From Reticulitermes speratus (taxonomy: Eukaryota; Arthropoda; Insecta; Blattodea; Rhinotermitidae), in contig JAJKFL010000003.1 in assembly GCA_021186555.1 (NCBI GenBank), forward strand, positions 33,468,908 to 33,532,907: a DNA stretch of 64,000 bases, in the 5' to 3' direction. Below, one piece after another: positions 24,151 through 36,025 of the stretch. The notes beneath the pieces were generated by a model that was not told the origin of the DNA, did not search any database, and worked only from the letters and a program-made list of their open reading frames with translations. The position numbers and the translations under genes were made by a program. The number at the start of each line of letters is the position of its first letter. Within the stretch, counting starts at the first letter, position 1.

Positions 24151-24238
24151 CTGTCTGGCGTTTTCCTGGAGATGCTAAGGAAAACACATAACCCGCCTCC
24201 ATAATGTGCGAATGCTATCGCTACACCATCCTGCTCGG
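24151..24238 (-). mobile_element. tRNA-like repeat family E, fragment
   Basis: On the plus strand the order is ctggc, tggagatgctaaggaaa, cctccataatgtgcgaatgc and gctacaccatcctgctcggt. The copy at 30335-30467 has ctggcttggagatactgagg ... gctacaccaacctgctcg. On the minus strand the start resembles a tRNA-derived head (gagcaggatggtgtagcg). Confidence 0.5.
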
Positions 24239-24955
24239 TCTATATGCCTATTACCGTCTGGCTGCTGAGCCAAGAATAGCGGCCGGGGGCAACAGTCATT
24301 CAGTCCTTCAATGGTCAGTGTTATGTTAGTATACGTACGTCTGGCTTTAACATTAAAAATTCCTAATTTTACCCGCAGAGAGTGATTATGAAAACTTTAA
24401 GGTACCCTCATAGGTAATTATAATAAATACGGTCGTCTGGAATCTTTGACGCCGTGTAGTCACATTCGAGAGAGCCGCATTCTACAGTTTTTATTGTATG
24501 ATGCTGCGTAGGCGCGGAACTAGTCTAGGTCGGCCGGCTTTGACGGGTATGTTCACAGCGTCACCATTTGAAAAGCCCATACTTTGTGTGTCACGTGATT
24601 CACAGAGCAAACAACTCTTATTTCGCTAAGTAGCTTGTTGTAATTGAGACGCAGTGAGGTAGCAATTGAATATTTATATTTGTACATATTATGCAGGTGA
24701 AATTCGTACCGTGTGGAAAAAGGTCGTTTAAAAAGTTTCGCTTCTTCAACTTGGTCGGCCGAATTAACTCGAATGGCAGGTTATGGTACGTCACATAAAA
24801 AAGAGTACCAGTTTACCGCCATGGGAATATTATTCTGACGCTTCGGTACCGATAACCGACTCCATTGAGCAGAGTTACTATTCTGAAGCAGATGGTTGCT
24901 CATCTGGTCTAGAATTTCCCGAACATTTATAGAACCCATAGCTTCAGGGCGATGA

Positions 24956-25185
24956 AAAGGTAAAGTTGCTGTCCACGCTATAAAGGCTTAGAGGGGAAGG
25001 AGAGATATAGCTCCACTCATTCTTAACGTCGGCACCAGAGTGAGTGGCCTCAGCCGTGTTACCCCTGGGAAAGAACCACCAATATCCATTGAATAGGGGC
25101 TAAGTTGTCCCCAGAGACAAATGCCCCTTTCAGGGAAAGAACACAGGATCATCCGGCCCATAGACTAGTCACCACGCTATGCACT
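24956..25185 (-). mobile_element. SINE family C, diverged
   Basis: On the plus strand this is the reverse of family C: aaaggtaaagttg, ggcttagaggggaaggagag, atagctccactcattctta, cgtcggcacca, gagtggcc, gttacccctggg, ccatt, and finally the head region tagactagtcaccacgctat. It covers most of the element at moderate similarity. Confidence 0.6.
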
Positions 25186-26883
25186 GTGTCTGCAGAACGG
25201 TCCATAGGCTCGTGCTGTGTTAAATTTCTCTATGATCAATTGTAATATCATCCTGTCTTCGCATAAATTTCCAGACCGCGTACTGGATATGATGAGAAGT
25301 CTCAGGCTTAATGAACGTGGAATACAAACGTATTAAAATTAGATACCTACAAACAGACTGCATACGTTGTGTACAGATGCCTCGTAGGATGTGACACCGT
25401 ATAGTCTGGTACAAAGGTAACCGCGTTCCGGAGAACCCTGCTGTCTGCTCTCCAGCAACGTGTATAAATTAGACGGATGTATGACCCTAATTTCATTATT
25501 ACGGAATACAGTAGTAGTCTTATTTGGTTTTATAGTGTCCATGTTTTTGTAAAATTTCAGTTAGTTTTAGGTGTTTTGAATAAAGAAAATGAAATGGGGG
25601 TAGGGGTTAATCCTCTCGCTGTGAGGACTGCACCATCTTTGGTGTTTTAAAACTACGAATAACGAGGCATACATTTTTTAAGCTTAAACTTCAAGTTATA
25701 TTAAAAACTCATTTCCTACCTCGCAGGATACACCTCATCTTCAGTGTTATAATGAAACAGTTAATGCTGTGTACGGAAATAATCGACATTTATTGTGAGA
25801 TTTGTATAAATACAGTGTGGGGGGAGGGTATATCCCGAGTTCTTCAAATGTTTATTTAGATGGCCATTATAGTAAACCACTGTGTTTTAAAGGGATAACA
25901 ATTGGAAGTGGTAGGTGAGTTACGCAACGTAATGTACACAGATAATCTGTGCATTGCTTGAACGCCTGTTTCAACGTAAGCTTACGTGATTTAACAATTA
26001 ACATTCGTAGCGAGAACTGAAGAAATGTGGGGAACGCGCTTGGCCGGGCCGGTAGCTGATTTGACAAGCAGCGTGCGATTCTGTATGCGATTGCCTCTGC
26101 CTTCATGTATGACCGAATAGCCAGCCTGAGTTTTTTTAATCAGTATTTAGACTACGATGTGCTTGATTCCTACCTCATTCCATTTACAGTGTCAGGATTC
26201 GTTGCGCATACACCGTTTTTCTCTTACATGACCGCAAGAATATCTTGGAAGTATCACGTATAAAGTAGACATCTCTTTCCTTACCGAAGTTTTGTCTGGC
26301 AACACACGTTTCTTGCAGAAGTAGGGGAGAGAAGAAAGCAAAGGAGAAATCTTAAGTTATGTGTTTTAATAAAGAGAACGTAGGAGCATAGTAGAAGTAC
26401 TTTTTGTAAGTATAATATGAGATGTGGCAGGTATAGTGTCATATATTGTGTTGTTATAACGAGAAATATGATTGTATGCGCTTACACGGTGTGGGTGGCT
26501 TGGGAGAATAGGACCGAGATTCCTTGTGGCCAGAGGGTGGGAAGGCGTGTGTTATATTCTTGATGAAGGGATATTTTGTACCCATGCATCGAATCTTTCC
26601 ACATATCCCTCGAGGTTTTTCTACACAGGCCGTCTAGTGATGATGGTTAGTAGTGATAACCTTCGTTACCGTGAAGTACCTGGGCTGGTTGACATAGGCA
26701 AGAGCTAAAACGGCTTCTTGAAAAGATGCGCCTGAAACCCAGCAATACGCACTGTGGAGTTGTACTGTAGAGCACAGGGTCTTGGAGGGGAATGTGAGCA
26801 GTAAAGTGAGGTACCGAGTATCGTTCGTTGTCCACACGATACAGTCCATGGGATTTCTTTCCGTGACCACAGCAGAATACCCT
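25186..26883. other. no recognised gene
   Basis: Frames at 25220-25542, 25867-26106 and 26634-27047 lack recognisable domains. Confidence 0.35.
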
Positions 26884-26899
26884 GGGGGGGGGGGGGGGG
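26884..26899 (+). repeat. G16 homopolymer
   Basis: Sixteen consecutive G residues, following accct. See the note on homopolymers. Confidence 0.9.
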
Positions 26900-28402
26900 A
26901 GATGAGCCAATAATGGTTTCTTTCTGTCTCCAGGCAGGTGTATAACATGTCAGTACGTTCGAACATGTCTCTCGTTATGCAGGTCAGAAGTAAAGTTATT
27001 TTACGTGCTATTTCACTGAATGCAATTACGAAATGCATTTCTGTCACCGCATTTAATTTTACGCATCACGTTTATGGGCCATAGATGTCGTATCACGACG
27101 TAATTTTTGTGGTTGAAATTTTTAGTACATCATTGCCTTGCCCCATTACACACACACACGCACACGTATTCTCGTTCGATGTACGGACGAGAAGCCGAAG
27201 TCCGTAGGCAGTTTGGGTATATATGTGCCTGCTGTAACTTCCGTTAGGCACCGCGCGTCCTATGTATACGACAGGCGTCCCGCTACTCTCCAGCGACCGC
27301 ATTTTATATATTAGTCAACAGATATACTTACAGAATTTTTTGAGACCTGCTGCACAATCTCTGTTTTTTCTCCACAAAATGCGGCGTATTTCATGATGTT
27401 ATATTTTTTTGGCTCATAAAATATTTACATTTTACATAAAGGGCGCGCTAAAATTTAAATGTCCAAATTCGTAGCCACAGGTTCACCCTTTGGCGACGAA
27501 TGTAATGTAGGAAATTTCGCAGATCGTAACACACCGTAGAAATGAGGAAGTGGAATTGGGTGTTAGTGAATGGTTGTGAATGCAAGAGCCCGATTTCAGT
27601 CGCGACGGAATTTTTTTAATCTTGTGCCTCGGTGGGATAAATGCATCACTGTCTTCAGGAATTACATTGAAAAATGGAATGAATTAAGCACTTCAAATTT
27701 AATTGTACGACTCACGAAACCGTACATGTTGAACATGTCAGAAACCTTCAGGGTTTCAAGAGTTCATTCTAGTTAACACCAACACACGCTATTTATTTTA
27801 ACGTTTTTAAGCCAATTCTCCCTATAGATCTCAGGATTTTGCATGCTGTGTTCTCTGTCTCTTAGCTTCTTTTTTGCCCATCATAATGATAATTTGTAGG
27901 GCATACATGTTACGGTTCTGCTGATAGGCATATCGTTTCGTTCTCACTGTGCAGTGAGCATTGTTGCATCTAACCAGAATTCAATATCCAATTGTCACAT
28001 GCACTTCTAATCATACCTGCTCGGAATGCATAGTGACATAATGTTAGATCCAGGTTTATCATAAAGCTGTCTCTTATTCCTTCTCATTACATAAGCGTCA
28101 GACGTACATGGCCCAGTGCCCGTTACCAATTCCGCCACAAGAACGGCCCCTGGTATAAAGACCGAACAAAGTCGCACACGGCCTTGGACCTCGAAAACAG
28201 TGACATCGCGGGTTCCAGTCCCCCGTGAAGCACGAAATTACAATTCCGAATCGACCGGTCAGAAGGCGTATGCTTAGGATGAAAAGTACATGTAATTTTA
28301 GTCATGTTACGTCAGGCTATAACTTATTAATGGTTCGATTTTGCTTCATGTTTCCGTGTAATTACTTTTAAAGTAATGGAGTAACTCTCCCGTACAAAGT
28401 TC
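26900..28402. other. no recognised gene
   Basis: AT-rich with a short (ca)n-like tract near 27150. No domain is seen in frames at 27093-27302, 27570-27776 and 28123-28305. Confidence 0.35.
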
Positions 28403-28654
28403 ATGCTTGGGCCTAATCGAGTATTCTACAGTACAACGATCGTCGCAGTTCCGAAACGTCACTACCAGTCAACCACTCAAGTAAGTATGCTTAGGCCTAA
28501 TCGAGTATTGTACAGTACAACGATCGTCGCAGTTCCGAAACGTCACTACCAGTCAACCACTCAAGTAAATATGCTTAGGCCTAGTCGAGTATTGTAAAGT
28601 ACAACGATCGTCGCAGTTCCGAAACGTCACTACCAGTCAACCACTCAAGTAAGT
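28403..28654. repeat. 84-bp tandem repeat, 3 copies
   Basis: Units start at 28403, 28487 and 28571 and are nearly identical. Each carries ctaatcgagtatt, acaacgatcgtcgcagttcc, gaaacgtcactaccagtcaa and ccactcaagtaa. The period is 28 codons, so a frame stays open through two units (STTIVAVPKRHYQSTTQV). Coding is doubtful because the frame ends in unit 3 at a substitution giving TAA. Confidence 0.95.
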
Positions 28655-29015
28655 AGCGAGGTTCTTCAATTGGCTCAAAACTTTGTAACTCATTTTACTG
28701 GTAAGCCTAATTCACATTATCAGTAATGTCACAATTAGCGCAAGTTATGCTCACGGGCAGGATTTGCGTAGAGGGTACCCTTGCGGCTGAACGCAGTTCG
28801 TTTGGTTTGGTGCGTGTTCAGAAACGTAACCCCTGAAGATCTGGCGGTAATCGGATTACTTGGTTGTCAAATATTCCTTCGTACAATACCGGCGCTCTCT
28901 TGAACACCACGCGACGGTTGCGCGATTGTTCGTATGAGCTGATTCATTTAAATGGAGGCAAAGCGTGCAGACTGAGCGTGTGGTGTAGATGAGGCCCTTG
29001 AAGAATATGCGGCGC
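28655..29015. other. no recognised gene
   Basis: Nothing supported here apart from the approach to the G tract. Confidence 0.3.
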
Positions 29016-29038
29016 GGGGGGGGGGGGGGGGGGGGGGG
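29016..29038 (+). repeat. G23 homopolymer
   Basis: Twenty-three consecutive G residues after ggcgc. Another G-rich patch follows at 29199-29219. Confidence 0.9.
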
Positions 29039-29571
29039 TGTTTGGGTCAGAGGGAACCCCCTGAAGTACAGAATACTAAAATTTATTGTGGGGGTTTTCG
29101 AGCTGGATTCCGTTCTTCCGATACAAGGATCCCTGTTATGAGACCTGTCAGTAACTCCGCTAATAACTAGAGGGGCACCGATTATTGAGTCGCAGGTGGA
29201 GGGGGGCAGGTGGGGGGGAGCGAATGGCTATTACGTCACTGCCGCGAGTGTATACAGCGTGGTTGTACAAATGTCCCTAACGAGTACGTTGGTGTATCGG
29301 CAACGCTTCCGACTTGTTCACGGGAGGCCCCCACTAGACCGAGACTACAGTTATTGAGACTCGGGTTTCCGTTTTTTTCTCAGTCACTGCAGGCACACGC
29401 CGTGATAGTATCTCGATTACGTCACGATCGCCTTCTTCAAAAATACTGCCCAATTTGTCCATCATACCGTCGACTATATGAATAGTCTTGGGATGCGACA
29501 GTGTCGTAAAATAATTACATTAAAGTCCGTCGCCATGTTATGTACCGGCTTACTATTTAAACCAGAGTTGT

Positions 29572-29673
29572 CCAACATTTTTCTTTCTGGCAAAGGACCA
29601 CAAATTTTAATGTGGGCTGATTCCCGGGCTGCACATGTAAAAATCACAATAATTGGTACACCAAACCCCCAAC

Positions 29674-29704
<31 letters not shown>

Positions 29705-29771
29705 GCACGCACGCATATTTATACGCTACAAATGTGGCCGCGGGTTGCAGGCCTCGGGTTTGGGACTTCTG
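29572..29771. mobile_element. hAT-like MITE, family 3, copy 3
   Basis: 200 bp, starting CAGAGTTGTCCAACA and ending GGGTTTGGGACTTCTG, bounded by a perfect 8-bp duplication atttaaac (29564-29571 and 29772-29779). It shares ggcaaaggaccaca, gtgggctga, gggctgca and aatgtggc.gcggg with the copies at 13014 and 13235. An (at)n(ac)n(gcac)n microsatellite lies within it at about 29678-29715. Confidence 0.9.
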
Positions 29772-29779
29772 ATTTAAAC

Positions 29780-30334
29780 TGATAATCACCGTTGTGGAGT
29801 ACCCGAAATCCATATAAGATAGACCTGGGCCGCTGTTCTCTCGTCTGCTGAATTTGAACTTTCACGGTCAACATCACATCTTTCATTTACTTTCACTCTT
29901 ACATCTCAGCACTTACCACATTGTTATGTACCAGCATTCAGTCGTTTTTATGAACGTAATTGCGATTCGCTTTTAACGGCCGTTTGGTGGAACATTTATC
30001 CTTTGTGGTTCATGTTACGGCACTGTCGGACCGTATAACGTCGACGGAACGGTGACAGTGGAGTCCCCGTGCACGACTGGAAGGCATGGCGGAGTGGACG
30101 TAAAGCCAGGTCACTCGGGACTTCGGCAGTGAGTGAGTTGTGAGCTTCATGCCGCAGTCGTTGTACCCCTGTGGAGAGAGGCCCCGGTGGCCTGGAGTCG
30201 GTCTGGGGGCTTGGACGAGAGAAACTTCTTAGACAGGTCGGGAATCGAACCGCCGTTCCTCGGACGTTTAGCAGCTCGTAGTCTAGTGAGTGTCCTGACT
30301 GGTGACTAATGGATTAAAAAGGGTTTGAAAGGAA
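29780..30334. other. GC-richer stretch without recognised gene
   Basis: 30000-30300 is noticeably GC-rich. Near 30232-30250 the plus strand carries a box-B-like word in reverse (gggaatcgaacc), perhaps a tRNA-like fragment, but no box A partner is evident. Confidence 0.3.
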
Positions 30335-30467
30335 CCGGTCCTGGCTTGGAGATACTGAGGAAAGCAACTCAAAACATGGGCAAAATGGCCTGTGTGCAGG
30401 CTGAGACTCGAACCTGCTATATTCAGGACACAAGTGTAGACCGGTAGTGCTACACCAACCTGCTCGT
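30335..30467 (-). mobile_element. tRNA-like repeat family E
   Basis: The minus strand begins gagcaggttggtgtagcac, has a box B-like caggttcgagtctc, and continues to cctcagtatctccaagcc. Related to 24151-24238 in the same orientation. It resembles a tRNA-derived SINE head with a short body. Confidence 0.55.
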
Positions 30468-32554
30468 AGAAGGATGAGTTTCTGTAATGAATTCAGAAGA
30501 ATATAGAGCTAAGAGGTGGTGGTGAATTTTCAGACACTATACAAGCACTGTAGGTAATTCGGAAGGTCACAAAAAAAAACCCTTCGACTGGGCCGTCTCA
30601 GTTAGGTATTTGGACTTTAGGAGACTTCATTACACAGACCTCACAAGGAGCGTCATGGTTTATATAGTATCCTCTGCAGTAGTAGGCATAACACTGGGAT
30701 AGTGACACATGAGAGATAACAATCAGCTGGCTGTGTTATATTTCGATACATAGAACATTTTGTTGGGGAAACCCGTTGAGATGCTGTGTTACAAGTGTCA
30801 TTTTGTCAGTGGTATATTACGTTTAGGGCCAAAATGTTAAAAAAATATGATAAATAAACACCGTGGGTTCTGTTTCCTTCCTCAGTTAAAATGGAGGAGA
30901 AGTTCAAGTCCGAAAAGCCTGTCTTTAACCCCCACCCCCCTGTAAGCCACCAGCCATTTTACATGAGGGCCGAAACGGTTTCAGTTTTTTAAATGTGTAT
31001 ATTTTTTGTATCACTGGAGGATGCCCATGCCCAGAACATTCGGGTGCTGATGTTGGGAAAAGTTCAGTTGCAAGACGAAGAATGAGGGATATTTGGCCAG
31101 TTCCCGAAAGGTGCTCTTCTTTATAATACTGGACGGGGGCGAAGTTCAAAATCTTTAGTCTTTACGTCGGGAAGATTTCAGTTGGAAGACAGAAATAGAT
31201 GGACTAATGATGTTAAGGTGATACGTGTAGGTACATATATGTCCCTCACTAAAATTCCAGCATATTTAACAGTGATCTGAAGCATAAATTTTATTTCTTC
31301 ACTACTAACTTAGGATATGTTTTGTGTTACGGAATATATTGTACAGAGCACCGACGTATGAAAGAGGGACAAATAACATGTAGTACGAAGGAAAATAATA
31401 ACAGACAAGCACATTAGAACTTGCTGGGCTCTGACAGAGTACCGTACTTTTGCACAGTAAGGTGCTTTGAATTTGGGAGGAAAATATAACAAGGAACAAG
31501 TCGAAGATATGCTCCATTCTGCGCGACTTCAAGAAGGTTTGAGATAATTTCTTCTAGTTTTTAACCAGGACGCTTGCACCCTGAGATCTGTTTATTAACT
31601 ATATCCGGTGGGTTTTACATTCCTTCAGTTAAATTCTGCCTTCATCTTATTTAGCCATTTTCTTTACATATCTTTCCAATTTCTGGTGTCGTTAAAGCCA
31701 CGCCTTTTTTCTGTGTAATTTGAAACATACGAGAGCGAAAGTTTTCCGTGGCTGGTTATGTGTAGTGTGTCTCGCTAATTGCCTTCATCGGCCGTGTGGG
31801 TTACGATTACTAAATTTGCCGCTCTCTATAAATGACATTTCTGTGCCCACATTCTTCAACACTGATGGGACGGCCTCAGGTAAGTCAAATCCCAGATTAC
31901 ACCATGAATTCGTAGAGATGAATAGACAGATAGAGCTACAATCATTCTTAAATTCGACATTAGATGGAGGTGACGTTTTGGAGGAGAAAATCTTTTTTAC
32001 AGTAGGCCTAAGTATCTGCGAATATATTTTGAAAGGCAGCGATCTGTCAGTTGGGAGTTGATAGTGGGGCAAACTGTCCGTTGCACCAAATAAAATTACC
32101 AAATTATCAAAGGAAGCTTCGGAAATGTACAGATTTGATGGCGCTAAGGTGGCAAAATTGTAAATAGCGGTTAGGCTATAGGACGTGCGTATAGGAAACA
32201 GCTTATTTCTGGAAGTGCAGGTTGGACTGAAAGTTGTAGCTTGGGAGTTACAATACCTGCTCCGTGTTCTGGTAGTACCCACTTCAACTACAAGTCGTTA
32301 TGCCAGCTCTCTCGGTGTTTCCTTGCTTCGCCTCCGCCCCTCAAATGCTAGTGGCGCACTGTGAAATAGCCCGCAGTGGTTTGCTTCAGATTCCTCACAT
32401 GTTAGACTCATGTACGCCTTTACGTAGTTTCTTATCGAGCATTTTTTGTGTAAATGGCACAGATCGCAAGGTCATGGTACCTATGGCAGTGCATGTATCT
32501 TTTAGTACGAGAATGTTTGCATCATATACAGTACAAATTACATTTAACTGGCGT
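30468..32554. other. no recognised gene; one candidate open region
   Basis: 31720-32282 is open on both strands: 113 codons plus and 165 codons minus, the longest non-repeat frame in the window. The plus frame contains a consensus splice donor cag|gtaagt at 31877-31885. I recognise no domain in either reading, so I do not call a gene. Confidence 0.3.
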
Positions 32555-32565
32555 ATGTTTGAGAT

Positions 32566-32824
32566 GAGCCGATCCCGGTGGCTGCGCGGTCTAAGGCGTG
32601 GTCTGCGACCTCTCGCTTGTTGGTATTGCGGGTTCGAATCCCGCCGGGGTCATGTATGTCTGTCTCTTGAGAATGTTGTGTGTTGTTAGGTAGAGGTCTC
32701 TGCGACGGGCCGATTCCTCGTCCAGAGGAGTTCTACCGAGTGTGATGTGTTTGTGTGTGATCTCGAAACCTCAACAACGAGGTGGCCTAGGCCTGAGTAG
32801 GGCTGTTGTGACACGAGAATAATA
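32566..32824 (+). mobile_element. SINE family B, complete, with target duplication
   Basis: The head is tRNA-like: gatcccggtggctgcgcggt contains box A, and gggttcgaatcccgc contains box B. GATCCCG can pair with CGGGGTC (one wobble) as an acceptor-like stem. The body has tgtctgtctct, gtagaggtctctgcgac, tcgtccagaggag and aacgaggtggcc. It is flanked by atgtttgagat at 32555-32565 and 32825-32835. The head looks class II (Leu/Ser-like), but the anticodon arm does not fold properly, so it is not a tRNA gene. Confidence 0.92.
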
Positions 32825-32911
32825 ATGTTTGAGATAAAAGCGCGAAGTTTATGATAATTAATTCTACAATAGACATTTATGATATATATCAAGAACTTGC
32901 ACTTGGCTACA

Positions 32912-33145
32912 GACTGGACGACCGAGGAATCGTGTTTAGATTCTCGTCAGGGATCAAACGTTTTTCTCCAAAATGCCTAGGACGGCTCTGGGACCCACCA
33001 AGTCTTCTGTTGAATGGGTAATGGGGGATGTTTCCCCGGGGGTTAAGCAGCCATGGACGTTAAGGTGACCACTCACCTTCATCTAGTGCTGAAGTTAGGA
33101 ATAAGTGGAGCTGTATCTTTGTTGCCTTTATTTAAGTCTTCGAAC
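32912..33145 (+). mobile_element. SINE family C, diverged
   Basis: In order: cgaggaatcgtg, ttctcgtcaggg (box B region), tgaatgggtaatggggg, ttaagcagccatgg, ggtgaccactcaccttcatctagtgc, gtggagctgta and tgccttta. They correspond to the 49312 copy block by block. Confidence 0.65.
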
Positions 33146-33694
33146 ACAGAAACCATTTCACTTCACCTCACACATGAAGCACACGTATGTTCTGAAAGCA
33201 TCTTATGTCTGAGGGTTGGTTTCAAATTCCAGATCTTGTCAAAATGTAACACCAGTGACTTCTTTTGTACTTAAATGAGTTCAGTGGTGTATTCGTATTA
33301 CGTGAGATGTTCAGGGAATACAAAACCTCACAAAAGAGACGTTTCCAACTACTACTGCTTGGTATTATGGGGCTGGGACCGAAGCCCGGACAAAGGGCGC
33401 GGATGAAATGGTTCCCTTCCTCCTCGGCCCATCGTCTTTCACATTCTGCATTTAATACAGGCACCCAGTTTTGTATGAATACTAAAATGTTCTCCAAATT
33501 AGAAACACAACCGCGTTCGATTACGTTTCTTTCTGCACGCGCCGCTACTGCTGACGTAAAATCTGCACAAAGCACAGCTCTATCAAATTTTGGTCGACGT
33601 GTGTACATTTATGTCACTATTACTTTCCCGCTGTACGCCCCGAAGTTCTGTTTGGGAAGCACTTGGGATGGGAATGCTAAAACTTCTCGTAACG
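33146..33694. other. two-strand open region, unidentified
   Basis: 33265-33717 is open for 150 codons on plus, and 33222-33608 for 128 codons on minus. The sequence is GC-richer than its surroundings. I recognise no domain on either strand. The plus frame runs into the hAT element at its end, so its C-terminus at least is artificial. Confidence 0.3.
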
Positions 33695-33702
33695 CTCTAG
33701 AT

Positions 33703-34182
33703 CAGTGGTTCCCATAGTGGGCGGCACCGCCCCCTGGGGGGCGGTGGGATTACCGAGGTGGGCGCTAATAGGTACGAGAGGTGGAAGGGAGCGCTGTAAT
33801 TATCACAGGGGGCGCTAGTAGACAAGTAGTGAATTTATTTTTATAATAAAATTCAAATGAAGCAATTTTTATGTTAAAAATAAAAAATGAACTAAATTTC
33901 TTAGTATTTTAATTTATGAATGTTATTCAGTCACATATTATTCTTTTAATAAACTATTGCTAGATGAATTATTGTTAATCATAAAAATGTAATAAATTCC
34001 AATTTATTAATTAACACATTAAAACATTAAGTTTAAAATTATATTAAAGTTATAAAATAAAAGTGGAAACAAAAGCGGAAACAAAAAGCGCATTTATGTT
34101 TTTTTAAAAAAGGTAGGGGGACGCTGTGGGTGTGTATATGGAACCAAGGGGGCGGTGGACAGAAAAAGTTTGGGAACCACTG
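33703..34182. mobile_element. hAT non-autonomous element with perfect 8-bp duplication
   Basis: 480 bp, starting CAGTGGTTCCCA and ending TGGGAACCACTG, a perfect 12-bp inverted terminus. It is bounded by ctctagat at 33695-33702 and 34183-34190. The ends are G/C-rich with gggggcgct-like words in both subterminal regions, while the middle is very AT-rich and non-coding. End sequence and 8-bp duplication are classic for hAT. The intact duplication suggests a fairly recent insertion. Confidence 0.95.
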
Positions 34183-34190
34183 CTCTAGAT

Positions 34191-34863
34191 GGTCGTGAGT
34201 TCAATAACCGGTGGTCCGTCTCACACCGACGTAACGTTCCTTGAATTCAAACAATAATTCATTCACTAAACGCCACGAAGTTCCGTTCCCAAATACGTAC
34301 CTGCTGGCGTAGTCCCGGATATATAAATTCAATTATCCAAGCGAACCACGAGGCTAATTTATGCGACGCCAAGGAGCCATATATTACGAGTTTCCCTGGC
34401 AAGTGTTGGCATCATGGAAGATGGTATGCCGCCTATGTGTATAGCGCACATAATTAATTGCAAACCCACTAATCACTTCTGATGTGAAATTAATTACCAG
34501 GTAACTGCGAGTGTCAACTTTCAGCCAAATAGACTGACGTCATCCTATACCACCGAGGGAGAGAATGTAATTGAGATACAGTATATAAGCTTAGTTATTA
34601 ACACCGCCACCAGGCGGAAGTCTTGTTACTCAATTATGCAATGATATGAACGTAAGACACGCTGCTCACCATAAATAAAGCTGGGTATCAAAGGGGATAT
34701 ACGCGTAAGCAGGCCGTGGCCAACCGTGAACGATGTAGATGCATTGTTTTCCGGTGCAGGCGCATACACGTACGTATGTTTATGTACGTATATAAAGCTT
34801 CATTGTACATATAGGGTGTATATTATGTATGCATGAGCGTAAACAAGTGTCTTGGTGAGGTTC
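34191..34863. other. no recognised gene
   Basis: AT-rich DNA with a short alternating tacgta-rich patch at 34768-34795. Confidence 0.3.
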
Positions 34864-34872
34864 ACTCTATAA

Positions 34873-35169
34873 CCCTAGGGGGTACGCGATGGCGCAGTTG
34901 GTTGAGGCTACAAGCCAGAAGGTCGCGGGTTCCATTTCCGATGTCATTGAGGTTTTTCATTGACTTAATTCCTCTGGCCGCACTTTGGCCCTGGGGTCAA
35001 CTCAACCTCTAGCAGAAATAAGTACCAGGGGTCTTTCTTGGGGGTAAAGGTGGCTGGTGCGTCGGGCTGACGACCTTACCATCTTACGTGCCGATTGTCT
35101 TAAACTTCTGGGAGCCGTAACCTCCTAGAGCCCTCAGAGCCTGTCCAGGTCTGTAAAGGGATAGCTTTT
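34873..35169 (+). mobile_element. SINE family D, complete, with target duplication
   Basis: The head ggggtacgcgatggcgcagt (box A) and cgcgggttccattt (box B) is followed by a body with tctggccgcactttggccct, agaaataagtaccaggggt, ggtggctggtgcgtcgggct and cctgtccaggtctgtaa. It is flanked by actctataa at 34864-34872 and 35170-35178. A 3' fragment of the same family lies at 13583. Confidence 0.85.
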
Positions 35170-35178
35170 ACTCTATAA

Positions 35179-35825
35179 GCTTAACACTGTACAAAACCGT
35201 TTGCATATATATAACGTTTCTAAAAATGAGGGGTTTCCAACCACGGCGGTTCAACAGAGGCACACGTGGATGCGGTAGGGTGTCGCACGTTTTTTAGTGG
35301 GCTGATCAGCATGTTTGTCTTTGACATTTTGCACATTCCTAGTGGGTGCATACAGATTTGTAGTTGATGGATTGCACCCACTTGCACCTCCCTGGCTACG
35401 GGCCTGGGCGTTGATCAGTGGATAATATTGTAGCGACTATTTCTGCATAATTGTGAGGATGCGGATTGGCATTACTTGGTTAAGAATATGGCCCAGTTAC
35501 AAAAGCGGTGAGTTAATTGACTAGCGAGCGAAGCGAATGATTTTACACAAAAGACTTCCCATTATAAGGGTTTATTACTTAGCAGTCTAGCTTTCTAACT
35601 GGGCCTCGCAGCTGAACACCACAGTCTGGGTAACTGAAATCGTTTTACCCAGGAATAGGACTGCTCTGTTCTCGTAAATGTGTTTGCTGCTTGTAGCTGT
35701 AAAGAACGTAACGTAGGACTCACAGAGTTCCAGTAAAATTATTTTCGCTTCTGGTGAATGGAGGATATTCTTTACCAAACTGAACTGTGATTTATTATTT
35801 AGTAAAAGACGCGAGGAGAATGCAA
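35179..35825. other. no recognised gene
   Basis: No supported repeat; the 63-codon minus frame at 35587-35778 has no domain. Confidence 0.3.
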
Positions 35826-36025
35826 ATATCGGACGTGTATCTCAGCGACGTTGAACAGATATCGGACGTGTATCTCAGCGACGTTGAGCAGATATCGGAC
35901 GTGTATCTCAGCGACGTTGAACAGATATCGGACGTGTATCTCAGCGACGTTGGGAAACAGATATCGACGTGTATCTCAGCGACGTTGAACAGATATCGGA
36001 CGTGTATCTCAGCGACGTTGAACAG
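35826..36025. repeat. 33-bp tandem repeat, 6 copies
   Basis: Unit atatcggacgtgtatctcag plus cgacgttgaacag. Units start at 35826, 35859, 35892, 35925, 35961 and 35993. The fourth is 36 bp (three extra bases) and the fifth 32 bp (one lost). The period equals 11 codons, giving ISDVYLSDVEQ four times in the plus frame. The 1-bp loss then shifts the reading to TCISATLNRYR. That unrepaired shift argues against a coding role. Confidence 0.95.

Noticed and set aside
26030..26110. tRNA-like ggccgggccggtagctgatttg
   Set aside because: Only a box A-like word; no convincing box B or repeated body.
26634..27047. 137-codon minus frame with a proline run
   Set aside because: The proline run is the translated G16 homopolymer, and no domain or splice context supports it.
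28130..28250. tRNA-like fragment with cgggttccagtccccc
   Set aside because: A box B-like word is present but no box A at the right distance and no family match in the window.
28403..28654. CRISPR-like array
   Set aside because: The 84-bp units are direct head-to-tail copies without variable spacers, and the DNA is eukaryotic.
32566..32650. Possible functional tRNA gene
   Set aside because: Boxes A and B and an acceptor-like stem exist, but the anticodon arm does not form a 7-base loop, and the sequence continues into a SINE body with a target duplication.
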